Positions 46,801 to 56,053 of a DNA stretch of 64,000 bases are shown in pieces (positions within the stretch are counted from its first letter, which is position 1; every line of letters starts with the position of its first letter). The position numbers were made by a program, and so were the translations under genes. This DNA comes from Lineus longissimus (lineage: Eukaryota; Nemertea; Pilidiophora; Heteronemertea; Lineidae). The notes below the pieces were generated by a model. It made no database searches and was not told the DNA's origin. It saw only the letters and a list, made by a program, of their open reading frames with translations. The stretch spans positions 16,127,501 to 16,191,500 of the forward strand of contig NC_088310.1 of NCBI RefSeq assembly GCF_910592395.1. Reading direction: 5' to 3'.

Positions 46801-48328
46801 TCTGCTACCATTGAAGAAGCATTGGAACATTTTCTTGAAGCTGAAAACTTGAATCCTGGCATGTGGAAAGAAAATATGCTGTATATTGCTAAGGTAAAAA
46901 TGCATTTCAAAAATAGTTTGAAGCCAAATAGACAAATAATTTTCTCGTCTTTCCCTCCTGGATGAGCAGTGTTTGTCTTTCAGGCTTATTTCGACACACT
47001 GCGTAATCGCTTGTCATGAAAATCAACTTTCAGAATGAAAAACAACAACGCTCGAGATTTTCCCCGGAAGGTGTTTTTTGAAGCATTAAACTTGACCTAG
47101 GACCCTCAATTTTTAAAGTACTAACTTAAATACATGTTGCAGGACTCCAAAGATCTTCAAAACTTTGGTTTCACTCCTTATCAAGTGCAAGCCCTGAAAT
47201 AATATTATTTCAGACAAAAATCTTGACTTTGCGAGTAAAAATCGCCTACAAAATTGCCTATTTAAAAATAGAAATACTTTCGAAACCCAGAAATTAATAA
47301 CCGCAAATGTTCTTGTTGTTATAGTGCCATATAGAAAAGAGGCAATATCAGGATGCGGTTGAATGGATGGAGAAAGGCAGCAGACTAGCCATTAATGGTC
47401 AGGATGTAAGTACAGTGGATATATCACAAGAAATCCAATTCCTCCATGAGGAGGTTGCAGGCTATACACTGGCTGGTCGACCAGTAGCCACCTCCAGTGC
47501 CTAGTGAACTGTTCAACTCCCCAGATAGTGGAAAGGAAATTCCTTTAATCACGGCCAGCTTCAAGTGATGACCATTCATCCATCAGGGATTGAAAGCATT
47601 TTAAAATAATGAGGATTCCATCCCTGCTGAACGCATTTAGAGCTTTAAAAAGTTTTCTTGAAGGATGAATTCTTTAAGTGATCCTATCATTCTTTTGTTT
47701 CAGTTGTTTTTCAATTTGTGCAAAATGTTTCCTCAGTTGTTTGCAGTTTTCAGATTTGAATTGTTACTCTTGAGCAACTGAAACATAAGTTTAAAATGAT
47801 GTCGAGCATCAAAATGGTTAATTAAACTTAACTTGAACCAACTCTGTTGATGCCTTGAAGGGTGACCGCACACATGGCAACTAGGGCCTGTCTCGCATCA
47901 AGTTACCAAGCCATCGTGCAGGTGCATCCATTTGATTAAAATAAGAAGTGTCAGCTCAGTTGAGCTGACACTTCTTTGTGTTGATTTTCATTTCATAGTA
48001 GATTAATTTCTGTGTTTGCTTCCCAAAAGTTATTGGTTTGATGCATGAGAATTAAAATTCCATAAGTTTATTGTTTTCGTGTTTGCCTAAAAAAGTGTAA
48101 AATTCATGAGAATAAAACAGTTGTGTACATTACCCTGTCTATTGACAGTACTGTGTTTCACCTTGCTCCACATAGACATTTCACAATACTGTTAAAAATA
48201 ACAATCTTGAAGTAGTTCTTGATATTTTCCCAAAGAATAGCATGACTTTTACGATTTGATTTTCTGCTTTTTAGGACCGAGTTGCCCAGAAGGAGATAGA
48301 CACACTATTAGTAAAATACCGGCAGTGA
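40628..48328 (+). CDS. RMDN3: Regulator of microtubule dynamics protein 3-like (PTPIP51-type), multi-exon
   Basis: Human RMDN3 is an outer mitochondrial membrane protein that tethers ER through VAP proteins and has a lipid-binding TPR-like domain. Coding exons: 40628-40896, 41635-41821, 42582-42754, then 43369-43444 or 43499-43574, then 45609-45686, 46741-46893, 47325-47405 and 48275-48328. All junctions are GT-AG and phases match. The product is 356 residues, shorter than human (about 470). Residues 11-30 form a membrane segment, 36-64 a predicted coiled coil and 79-89 an acidic FFAT-like motif. [14 protein letters not shown] recalls the RMDN3 region around GGYTTANAESD. The TPR part includes [52 protein letters not shown] and [11 protein letters not shown]. 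The start ATG has a good context (ACAATGG). Confidence 0.92.
41020..41280. repeat. Tandem duplication in RMDN3-like intron 1
   Basis: The phrase GTATCAC.ACGTCGTGAGAA, followed by TTATTGCCACTT and ACATCATGACG, occurs twice about 159 bases apart. The function is unknown. Confidence 0.6.
42402..42532. repeat. Inverted repeat (hairpin) in intron 2 of the RMDN3-like gene
   Basis: The arms TTTATAAAAGACTAGTAAAT / GCTTTTACT and AGTAAAAGC / ATTTACTAGTCTTTATAAAT pair over about 40 bases with a loop of about 46 bases. It lies just upstream of exon 3. Probably a short MITE. Confidence 0.75.
42816..42993. mobile_element. pogo/mariner-like MITE, TA flanked
   Basis: The 178-bp element starts CTGTAGAACCTCTCTATC and ends GGGAGGTTCAACTG, flanked by TA on both sides. 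The inner phrase TTAATAGAGAGGTGTCC is shared with the copies at 44757-44892 and 49818-50831. Confidence 0.75.
43369..43444 (+). CDS. RMDN3: RMDN3-like alternative exon 4a
   Basis: 76 nt between TTCTTGCAG and GTGAGTG. With the preceding two bases it encodes W then [20 protein letters not shown] and GFEFR. Phase 2 at entry, phase 0 at exit. It aligns to the RMDN segment around WYAV.CG in vertebrate proteins. Confidence 0.9.
43499..43574 (+). CDS. RMDN3: RMDN3-like alternative exon 4b
   Basis: Also 76 nt, between CCATTGCAG and GTGAGTA, with the same phases. It encodes W then [20 protein letters not shown] and GIQFR, identical to 4a at 17 of 26 residues, with several Lys/Glu to Gln changes. Only 54 nt separate it from 4a. 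Using both would shift the frame, so they must be alternatives. Confidence 0.9.
43931..44563 (+). mobile_element. tRNA-derived SINE
   Basis: The head contains a Pol III A-box-like TAGTGGTTAACA (43949) and a B-box-like GGTTCAATCCCGG (43988), spaced as in tRNA genes. A body of about 540 bases follows, ending in a GAA-rich tail at 44540. It lies in intron 4 of the RMDN3-like gene. The length is large for a SINE, so it may be a composite. Confidence 0.7.
44757..44892. mobile_element. Truncated pogo/mariner-like MITE
   Basis: Matches the interior and right end of the 42816-42993 element (GTCCTTAATAGAGGTGTCC, GGGTGGTTCTA) but lacks the left terminal repeat. Confidence 0.6.
45195..45316. mobile_element. 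Minimal hairpin MITE with 54-bp arms
   Basis: The arms 45195-45248 and 45263-45316 are inverted copies with four mismatches and a 14-base loop. The ends are GTGAGGTTTCGCAACC, flanked by TA. It lies in intron 4 of the RMDN3-like gene. Confidence 0.85.
45974..46193. mobile_element. TTAA MITE family B, full hairpin copy
   Basis: A 220-bp near-palindrome between TTAA sites, with ends GGGTTGACCAGAGGCACC and GGTGCCTCTGGTCTACCC. The arms pair almost throughout. Related copies are at 4085-4205 (half) and 58337-58530. Confidence 0.8.
46417..46658. mobile_element. TTAA MITE family D, copy 2
   Basis: Starts TTAAAGGGGTACGCCGTTCG and ends CGAACGGCATAGGCCTTTAA. It is homologous to 22690-22932 along its length. 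It lies in intron 5 of the RMDN3-like gene, just upstream of the VYMLSW exon. Confidence 0.8.
47943..47976. repeat. Perfect 16-bp hairpin
   Basis: AAGAAGTGTCAGCTCA, a two-base spacer, then its exact complement. It sits in the last intron of the RMDN3-like gene. It may be MITE debris or a structured intronic element. Confidence 0.85.
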
Positions 48329-48911
48329 TCGCAGATGTGAACAACAAATTCCAATCTAAATGATTGTACGTTGAGCTCACTCAAGCAGTACAGGCAGAAT
48401 GATTCCGTGATAAGATGACTACTGCATGACAAGGCCTCGGGGCAATGCTGCTGGCCATGCTGGACTGCTCTCACGCACATGTTGTGACTGTCTGGAACTG
48501 AATTCTGCAGCTTTCTATAGAAAAAGTGCACTCAAACATGTTATTTTGTGCTGTGCCGGCAAAATTTCTTACTTCTGATATTTCTAGCATGCCCCATACA
48601 AAGCTTTTTTGTGAAAAATCCATCGAAGATTGCTGTAGAAAGTGTACATAGAATCTGTTCAGTATCACTACTTGCACTCAGTTGTATCCGAAACACTATC
48701 AAAATTGGGCTCAAATTAGTGAAATAGCATAAATTCTAGAATAGAAAATTCATGAGAAACACTGAAAATTATGGAAGAATCCGATATTTTGTCCTCTTCC
48801 CTCCAACATTTTGAGCGAAGTATGTAGTCCTCACTTTGTCATGCTGCCAGTTCTTATCTGGATGGCGATCAGCTGGCTGTTGCCCCGCAGGTACACATAC
48901 ACGATTGCATG

Positions 48912-48917
48912 AATAAA
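48912..48917 (+). promoter_or_regulatory. Candidate poly(A) signal of the RMDN3-like gene
   Basis: The first AATAAA after the RMDN3-like stop codon, giving a 3' UTR of about 600 nt. A further AATAAA at 52356 could serve a longer form. Confidence 0.4.
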
Positions 48918-49078
48918 TATCTCATGGTCTTCAGGTGTCTTAAATGTTCATGACAATACTACGATCAGTCCAGTAACTGTTTGTTTACAATAAGGCTTTT
49001 TGTATCTATGATGCCAATTGGAAACGCATGTTTTTTATTTCCAGATTGTACAATCTATTTCATAGTATAATCTATCCA

Positions 49079-49339
49079 TTAAGTACCGGGCATTCCTGGT
49101 GGCCCTATAATCAATCTGTACCATACAAAGTGTTTCCAATTTATTGTTTCTAAGTTCTTCCTCCCATGGAATAACTTATACTTTAAGAGTAGAGCTGTGT
49201 GTGCATCGTTGAAAGAGCACTCAGTAGTAACGACACGAGTCTCATCCAGTAAGAACGACGGAGGTGTGAGAGGCAAGTGGTGATAGAGGTAGGAATTAAG
49301 CCATTTGCGGTACTGTGAATGCCCATGTAGTTCACTCAT
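49079..49339 (-). CDS. Hypothetical 86-residue protein
   Basis: An ATG-initiated open frame with a balanced, protein-like composition: MSELHGHSQYRKWLNSYLYH, then PPSFLLDETRVVTTECSF and YKLFHGRKNLETINWKHF. It lies tail to tail with the RMDN3-like gene. I do not recognise the family and see no flanking splice sites. It may be a single-exon gene, a first exon or chance. Confidence 0.35.
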   Translation of the reverse strand: MSELHGHSQYRKWLNSYLYHHLPLTPPSFLLDETRVVTTECSFNDAHTALLLKYKLFHGRKNLETINWKHFVWYRLIIGPPGMPGT

Positions 49340-49817
49340 TATTGTTGTTTTGAAATGACAAATTTGCAAAAATTATGAAAATTATAAGCGCGCGCCTGTA
49401 TGGCGTGCATCGTGACGGATACTGGATAATTTCTGCTGCTGAGGCACTGGATTCAAAATCAGCAAAGAAACAAGTCTTCTGTTATTGTTTTAAGTGTTTG
49501 TTATTTGTTTGTTAGTGTTTGGTGCACTCGCAGGAACTGAGGAGTGAGTGGAGGTCAGTATTATATGAAATTGGGCAAGTAGTGATTATATTAGTTTGTT
49601 GACTTTAATACTGTTTATAAATTCAATCTTTTCAAAACTTCGTTCTGTATCTGAAATGTGGTTTCTCTATGGTATCTTTTTGGTAACTTATTTCATATTC
49701 ATATTATGAGTTACAAACGAGTGGAGGTGAATATCAGATGTGATCGCTTTCGATTTCCGGGTGTTCTCACATTTGGTAATATCGCCGATTTAGGAAATTA
49801 CCAGAACTGACAAAGTA

Positions 49818-50831
49818 CAGTAGAACCTCTCTATTAAGGACACCCTCGGGACTGGCAAGTGCTGTCCTTGATAGAGAGGTGTCCTGATTAGAGAGGTCAA
49901 ATTGAATGGAAACACCCAATTTGGGACCAAATCTAGTGTCCTTCATAGAGAGGGTGTCCTTATGCAAGTATCAATGCGTATCTTTCCCCCCCTCCTCAAG
50001 GGTCGACAAGATTCGGCGCCGTTTCTCTGCCGAAGCTTGAGGTATTTTCTTCCTGGAATTGTCGTATTCTTGGCGATGAAGTGCGAGGTCGTTGTGATAT
50101 TGCGCCGAAAGCTTAACGACAAGATTGGATCAGCCGTGTTTTGTTTGCCGTAATCTTGGCGAAGACCCGGCGGGGTCATCGTCGTAATCTTGCCGGATTG
50201 GGGATTCCCCCTTGCGCATGCGTGGTACGCAATTTTTCGACGCTGTCACGCTTTTCATGCAAACTCGCACAGTGCCGAAATTAAAATTCAATTTCAGATA
50301 GGAACGACATCAGCGCCTCTAGTGTCAAGATTGGCTTTTCATGCTGTTGTAGTGAACGCGTGTGTCGTGTGTTCTCGCATACTTTCGGGCATACTTTGCA
50401 GGTAATTTGTGTTTCATTTTCTTTGTATCATATCATCGTAAGATTTGGAGACCAAGGACTCGCTGAAGCCCTGAGGTTATCGATGTAATGGCCTAGATTT
50501 TTAGCCCCTGCGACCCTATCTCTGCTGTGCTGCTAGTACAGTGCCGAGTTGTGGTGGTCGAACATCTTTGGTGATTTCTGACCTAAAAAGGTGATAGCAT
50601 GTCGAACATCTTAGGAAAAGGTGGTTAGGTGTCGAAATCTTTCCACATCATTGGATAATAGCAAGTGATAACCTGACGATTTTCCATAAGTGTCTAATGA
50701 ACTCCTGCCGTAGCTTAGGTGAAGTGCATTGGGTATATTGTCGTAAAGGTGTCGAACCCTTGAGGAGGGGGGGAAAAGATACGCATTGATACTTGCATTA
50801 ATAGAGGTGTTCGCTTAGGGAGGTTCTACTG
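49818..50831. mobile_element. pogo/mariner-like MITE split by a nested element
   Basis: CAGTAGAACCTCTCTATTAA at the left and GGGAGGTTCTACTG at the right, flanked by TA. The two halves join into the same ~180-bp sequence as 42816-42993 when the segment 49963-50800 is removed. Confidence 0.85.
49963..50797. mobile_element. PIF/Harbinger-like non-autonomous element (TTA target duplication)
   Basis: An 835-bp element with long inverted ends (TGCAAGTATCAATGCGTATC; the pairing continues through a run of C and CTCCTCAAGGG). It is flanked by TTA at 49960-49962 and 50798-50800. A three-base TWA duplication is the PIF/Harbinger hallmark. No transposase is present. It is nested in the MITE above. Confidence 0.85.
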
Positions 50832-50834
50832 TAG

Positions 50835-52590
50835 TTCAATTATTTCACAATCAATGACTATACATGAAGGACACTCCCCCTCAATTTTGAGACTTCACAT
50901 CACGTCTTTGTGTAACTTATGACAGCTTTATCTCACATTCCGAAATATGTTCACCATAAACTGTATGTTTTTGTACGTTTTGTTCTTTTGCGCTGCGGAA
51001 ATTGAAAATGTGGTTGGGGACATGTTTGCTCTCTTTCATCCACTGGCATTTCCTATTTCACAGAAACCATAGAAGCCAAAAGATTTCATTCCCTCTACAA
51101 ATTATGTAATGTACATTTGTATAACAAATGCAAACAAAAATACACTGTACAGGTATATGTATTCAATTATGCGAATGCACTTATAAAAAAAAATTCCAGT
51201 GCCTTTCTCCTAAATATTGGCACATGCACTGAAAATTTTACTGCTCACTTACCTCACCTCGAAGTACATAATGGCCTTTCATCGTCGTATTCTATATTTG
51301 AATATATTCTCCGCAAGAGACATCAATCGGAATCATTTGGAATATGATGTAGTGCTGATGGCCTATGGCCAACTTTGAAATCAGTACAACAAAACTTAAT
51401 TTAGTGTATGTTTATTAACATCAGAATAATCAATTCAAAGGAACTAAATAGCAATGGATGTGCAGTTTATTGCATGTGGTGCACTGAATATCTTCATTGT
51501 GCATTTTTTATCATACATTTGGTCATAAGAGCACTTGTGTATGTATATTCTCGAGACTCGCCGATCTATCTAAGACAGTTTCTGGACATGCAAGCCAAGC
51601 CCCCTTAGATATCATGCGCATCGTTGTAAGATGTCATTCAACATTGTTTAATCGAGATGGACAATGGGCGGGCGAGACCAGTTTATCTAATTGTTATGTC
51701 ATTCGCCTTTGCATCAATTTCATTTAATTGTGAGGGTTCAGAATGGGATGCCCATAAGGATTTCACTTTGTTTTCAATGGGATTTCTTTTATTGAAGATT
51801 CGTTGCCAATAGTCCTAGGCTAACAGATAGGGAAATCAATCGACCAAATCATTTACCAATGATAAAAGTATAGTGATTAGGGAACAAGTGATCAGTTCAT
51901 TCTCAGAGCCAACCACTGTCCAACAACTTACCACAATCTGAAGACCATGAAGTGCGAGCCAATCGGTATGAAGGAACCGTAATCTGTTCAATGCTTTAAT
52001 GCTGGGGGCGGTCATGCCTAAAATTAATGAACCGGTCTTGGATCAGTGAGACTAGAGTATGCGCGGCTCAGTATTTGATGTGATGCTCCCACTTTCGGAT
52101 CAAAGTTAAGAATAGATAAGAGTTGTCTCCTGTAATCGTGATGTTATGAACTGAACAATTTAAGCTCAGATATTCCAAGTAAATTTGTTGTTATTTTTTT
52201 GGCAATCATAAATTAATTCTTCAAAACAAATCATGGACACTGGGCCAATATTGTGCTGTTTGTATTGCAACTGTCAGGAATAGGAGACAACTCTTGTATT
52301 ACGCTTGGAAGTACAAGTATTGAATCAGTTTTAGGATTTCACTTTGTTACATGTAAATAAAAATATGTTTACTGTAAAATATTTACGATTTCTTAGTTCC
52401 TTGATCATTTTCACTTTGTATTGACAGAGATAGCTAGTGCGCATGTGTGGCCTGCTTGCATCTATCTCTGTACTCTGAAGCCATCCAAATACTTCTTATA
52501 TTTTTAAGGACCCTTTACAACCTTAAAAGCAATGGGGCTAGCATTTCATCCTCCAACAACCCACTTTAGACCCTCAGAGAAAAAGAATTG
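50835..52590. other. Intergenic, nothing recognised
   Basis: AT-rich sequence with small open frames (for example 51117-51347) lacking splice context. An AATAAA lies at 52356. Confidence 0.4.
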
Positions 52591-52619
52591 ACTACATACA
52601 GAGTGTGAAGTGGGTCAGC

Positions 52620-55335
52620 GTGAGTGAATTTAAGTATTGGTGGTGACATATGGGAGAAATCTGATGACTTTGGTAGAGATGTGATCATTGGTAGATATTA
52701 GATCATTGCCTTGAGTAAATTAAAGACAAGTATTGATGGCTTTGGGTGGAGGTGGTATCATGGGCCAGGTAAAATGAAGTTAATGTGAATGTCTTTATGT
52801 AGAGATTAGATTATGGGCCCAAAAAGTATTGTGAAGACAAGTGTGGATAGCTTGGGTTGAGATGGGATGAAGGGTCACAGTAAACTAAAGCCTATTAAGA
52901 ACAGGATGGGTAGAAATACAATCATTGGCCTGTGTCACGAGGAGGAAAGGTGGTGATGTATCACTACTGTGATCATGTGCCATGACTAAAGGGAAGACGC
53001 GTGGCAATTGCTTTGGTAGAGAAAGGATGATGGGCTGTCACTTAAGGGAAGACAAGTGGTGATGTCTTTACTATGATGTGATCATGTGGAGTCACAAAAG
53101 GAAAGACAGGTAGTGACGTCTTTACCATGATGTGATCATGGGCAATTAGTAGAGGGAAGACAGCTGGTGATGTCTTTAATATGAGGTGATGGTCCGTCAC
53201 TAGAGGGAAAACCAGTGGTGACGTCTTGACTATGATGTGATCATAAACAGCCACTTGAGGAGGACAAGTGGCGACGTCTTTACTATGGTGTGATAATGGG
53301 AAGTCACTACAGGGAAGACCAGTGATGACATCTTTACTATGATGTGATGATGGGTAGTCACAAGAGGGAAGACCAGTGATGACATCTTTACTATGATGTG
53401 ATGATGGGCAGTCACAAGAGGGAAGACCAGTGATGACATCTTTATTGTGATGTGATGATGGATAGTCGCAAGAGGGAGGACAAGTGGTGACATCTTTACT
53501 ATGATGTGACTATGAGCAGTCACTGGAGGGAAGAGAAGTGGTGACATTTTTACTATGATGTGATCATGTGCAGTCACTAGAGGGAAGAGAAGTGGTGACG
53601 TCTTTACTATGATGTGATCATGAGCAGTCACTGGAGGGAAGAGAAGTGGTGACATCTTTACTATGATGTGATCAAGTGCAGTCACTAGAGGGAAGACAAG
53701 TAGTGACATCTTTACTATGATGTGATCATGAGCAGTCACTGGAGGGAAAAGAAGTGGTGACATCTTTACTATGATGTGATCATGAGCAGACACTGGAGGG
53801 AAGAGAAGTGGTGACATCTTTCCTATGATGTGATCAAGTGCAGTCACTAGAGGGAAGACAAGTCTTTACTACGATGTGATCAAGGGCAGTCACAAGAGGG
53901 AAGAGAAGTAGTGACTTCTTCAGTATGATATGACCATTAGCAGTCACTAGAGGGAAAAGAAGTTGTAATGTCTTTACTATGATGTGATCAAGGGCAGTCT
54001 CAAGAGAGAAGAGAAGTAGTGACTTCTTCAGTATGATATGACCATTAGCAGTCACTAGAGGGAAAAGAAGTGGCGATGTCTTTACTATGATGTGATCAAG
54101 GGCAGTCTCAAGAGAGAAGAGAAGTAGTGACTTCTTCAGTATGATATGACCATTAGCAGTCACTAGAGGGAAAAGAAGTGGTGATGTCTTTACTATGATG
54201 TGATCAAGGGCAGTCTCAAGAGAGAAGAGAAGTAGTGACTTCTTCAGTATGATATGACCATTAGCAGTCACTGGAGGGAAGACAACTGGTGATGTCTTTA
54301 CGATGTGATCAAGGGCAGTCTCAAGAGAGAAGAGAAGTAGTGACTTCTTTAGTATGATATGACCATCAGCAGTCACTGGAGGGAAGACAAGTGGTGATGT
54401 CTTTACTATGATGTGATCAAGGGCAGTCTCAAGAGAGAAGAGAAGTAGTGACTTCTTTAGTATGATATGACCATCAGCAGTCACTGGAGGGAAGACAAGT
54501 GGTGATGTCTTTACTATGATGTGATCAAGGGCAGTCTCAAGAGAGAAGAGAAGTAGTGACTACTTTAGTATGATACGACCATTAGCAGTCACTAGAGGGA
54601 AGACAACTGGTGATGTCTTTGCTATGATGTGATCATGAGCAGTCACCAGAGGGAAGACAAGTGGTGACGTATTTGCTATGATGTGATCATGAGCAGTCAC
54701 TAGAGGGAAGACAAGTGGTGACGTCTTTGCTATGATGTGATCATGAGCAGTCACAAGAGGGAAGACAAGTAGTGACGTCTTTGCTATGATGTGATCATGA
54801 GCAGTCACTAGAGGGAAGACAAGTGGTGACATCTTTGCTATGATGTGATCATGAGCAGTCACTAGAGGGAAGACAAGTGGTGACGTCTTTGCTATGATGT
54901 GATCATGAGCAGTCACAAGAGGGAAGACAAGTAGTGACGTCTTTGCTATGATGTGATCATGAGCAGTCACTAGAGGGAAGACAAGTGGTGACGTCTTTAC
55001 TATGATGTGATCATGAGCAGTCACCAGAGGGAAGACAAGTGGTGACGTCTTTGCTATGATGTGATCATGAGCAGTCACTAGAGGGAAGACAAGTGGTGAC
55101 ATCTTTGCTATGATGTGATCATGAGCAGTCACTGGAGGGAAGACAAGTGGTGACGTCTTTACTATGATGTGATCATGGGCAGTCACCAGAGGGAAGACAA
55201 GTGGTGACGTCTTTGCTATGATGTGATCATGAGCAGTCACAAGAGGGAAGACAAGTAGTGACTTCTTTACTAAGATGTGACCATGGGCAGTCACAAGAGG
55301 GAAGACAACTGGTGACCTTTTATTGTGATGTGAAT
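52620..55335. repeat. 54-bp minisatellite upstream of the C16orf89-like gene
   Basis: The unit reads CAGTCACTAGAGGGAAGACA, then AGTGGTGACGTCTTTGCTAT, then GATGTGATCATGAG (54 bp). It is regular from about 53030 to 55335, roughly 40 copies. The left flank (52620-53030) is decayed. From about 53860 to 54560 the array switches to a 108-bp dimer (alternating CAAGGGCAGTCTCAAGAGAG and CCATTAGCAGTCACTAGAGG units). The minus strand stays open for long runs because 54 is 18 codons. Confidence 0.92.
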
Positions 55336-55878
55336 ATTGACAGACACCACACGGAGACCGACAATTAGATACCTGTACAACTTTAGTACCCCACTTTACA
55401 CCATTGTAATGAAAAGTTGGGATGGAATTATGCACGGATGGATGAGATCCTGGGAACGATTTATCTTGGGACGAATTATCAAGTTGTGGACTAGGCTAAT
55501 TATCCTTGGGATAAAATAGGCCTATACTCCTTGGGATGAATGAAATTTTCTCGGACTCATTATCCTATTAAAGCGCAGTAGGCGTAGTGAAGAGAACCGT
55601 TTTTCACTGATGATAAAAGATTGAAGTATACTGTAAATGGAAAATCCCTGATCTACATTACCATTTCATGTGAATAAGAACATACGTCGATCTCAATCTC
55701 AGTCAGGGCCCGGTTGTTCAAACAAGTTTTGTGACTAACGCTAGCGTTAACAAACTGAAGGAGATGACGCCAAGTTCAGCGATAGTGAAAAAACAACCGG
55801 ACCCTGATCTCCATTCGACGTCTGCTAGCGAACTTGAGGTTGATGATGAACAATGCCTGCTGGTGAGGTTGCTCTAAG

Positions 55879-56053
55879 ATGGCGCTCTGGCAAGCTGTCA
55901 GTATTATTCTGTCTATTATTTCCTCCGTTTTTGGCCTAACTGATCCATCGATGCTTGATGCACTCAGCGCATTAGAAAGAGTGATAAACTATTACAAAAT
56001 AAATTACAAAGTTGCCAATTTAGATGGTATATTTGGACTAAAAATTGTTGAAG
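55879..56053 (+). CDS. C16orf89-like exon 1 (signal peptide)
   Basis: The ATG sits in the context TAAGATGGCG, 540 bases right of the minisatellite. 58 codons plus one base, then donor GTAAGAG. Confidence 0.75.

Noticed and set aside
53042-55435. Long minus-strand open frames (up to 291 codons) repeating an 18-residue motif
   Set aside because: They follow from a 54-bp tandem repeat without a stop in one frame. Frames shift at indels between blocks, and there is no start context or unique flanking domain. Annotated as minisatellite.
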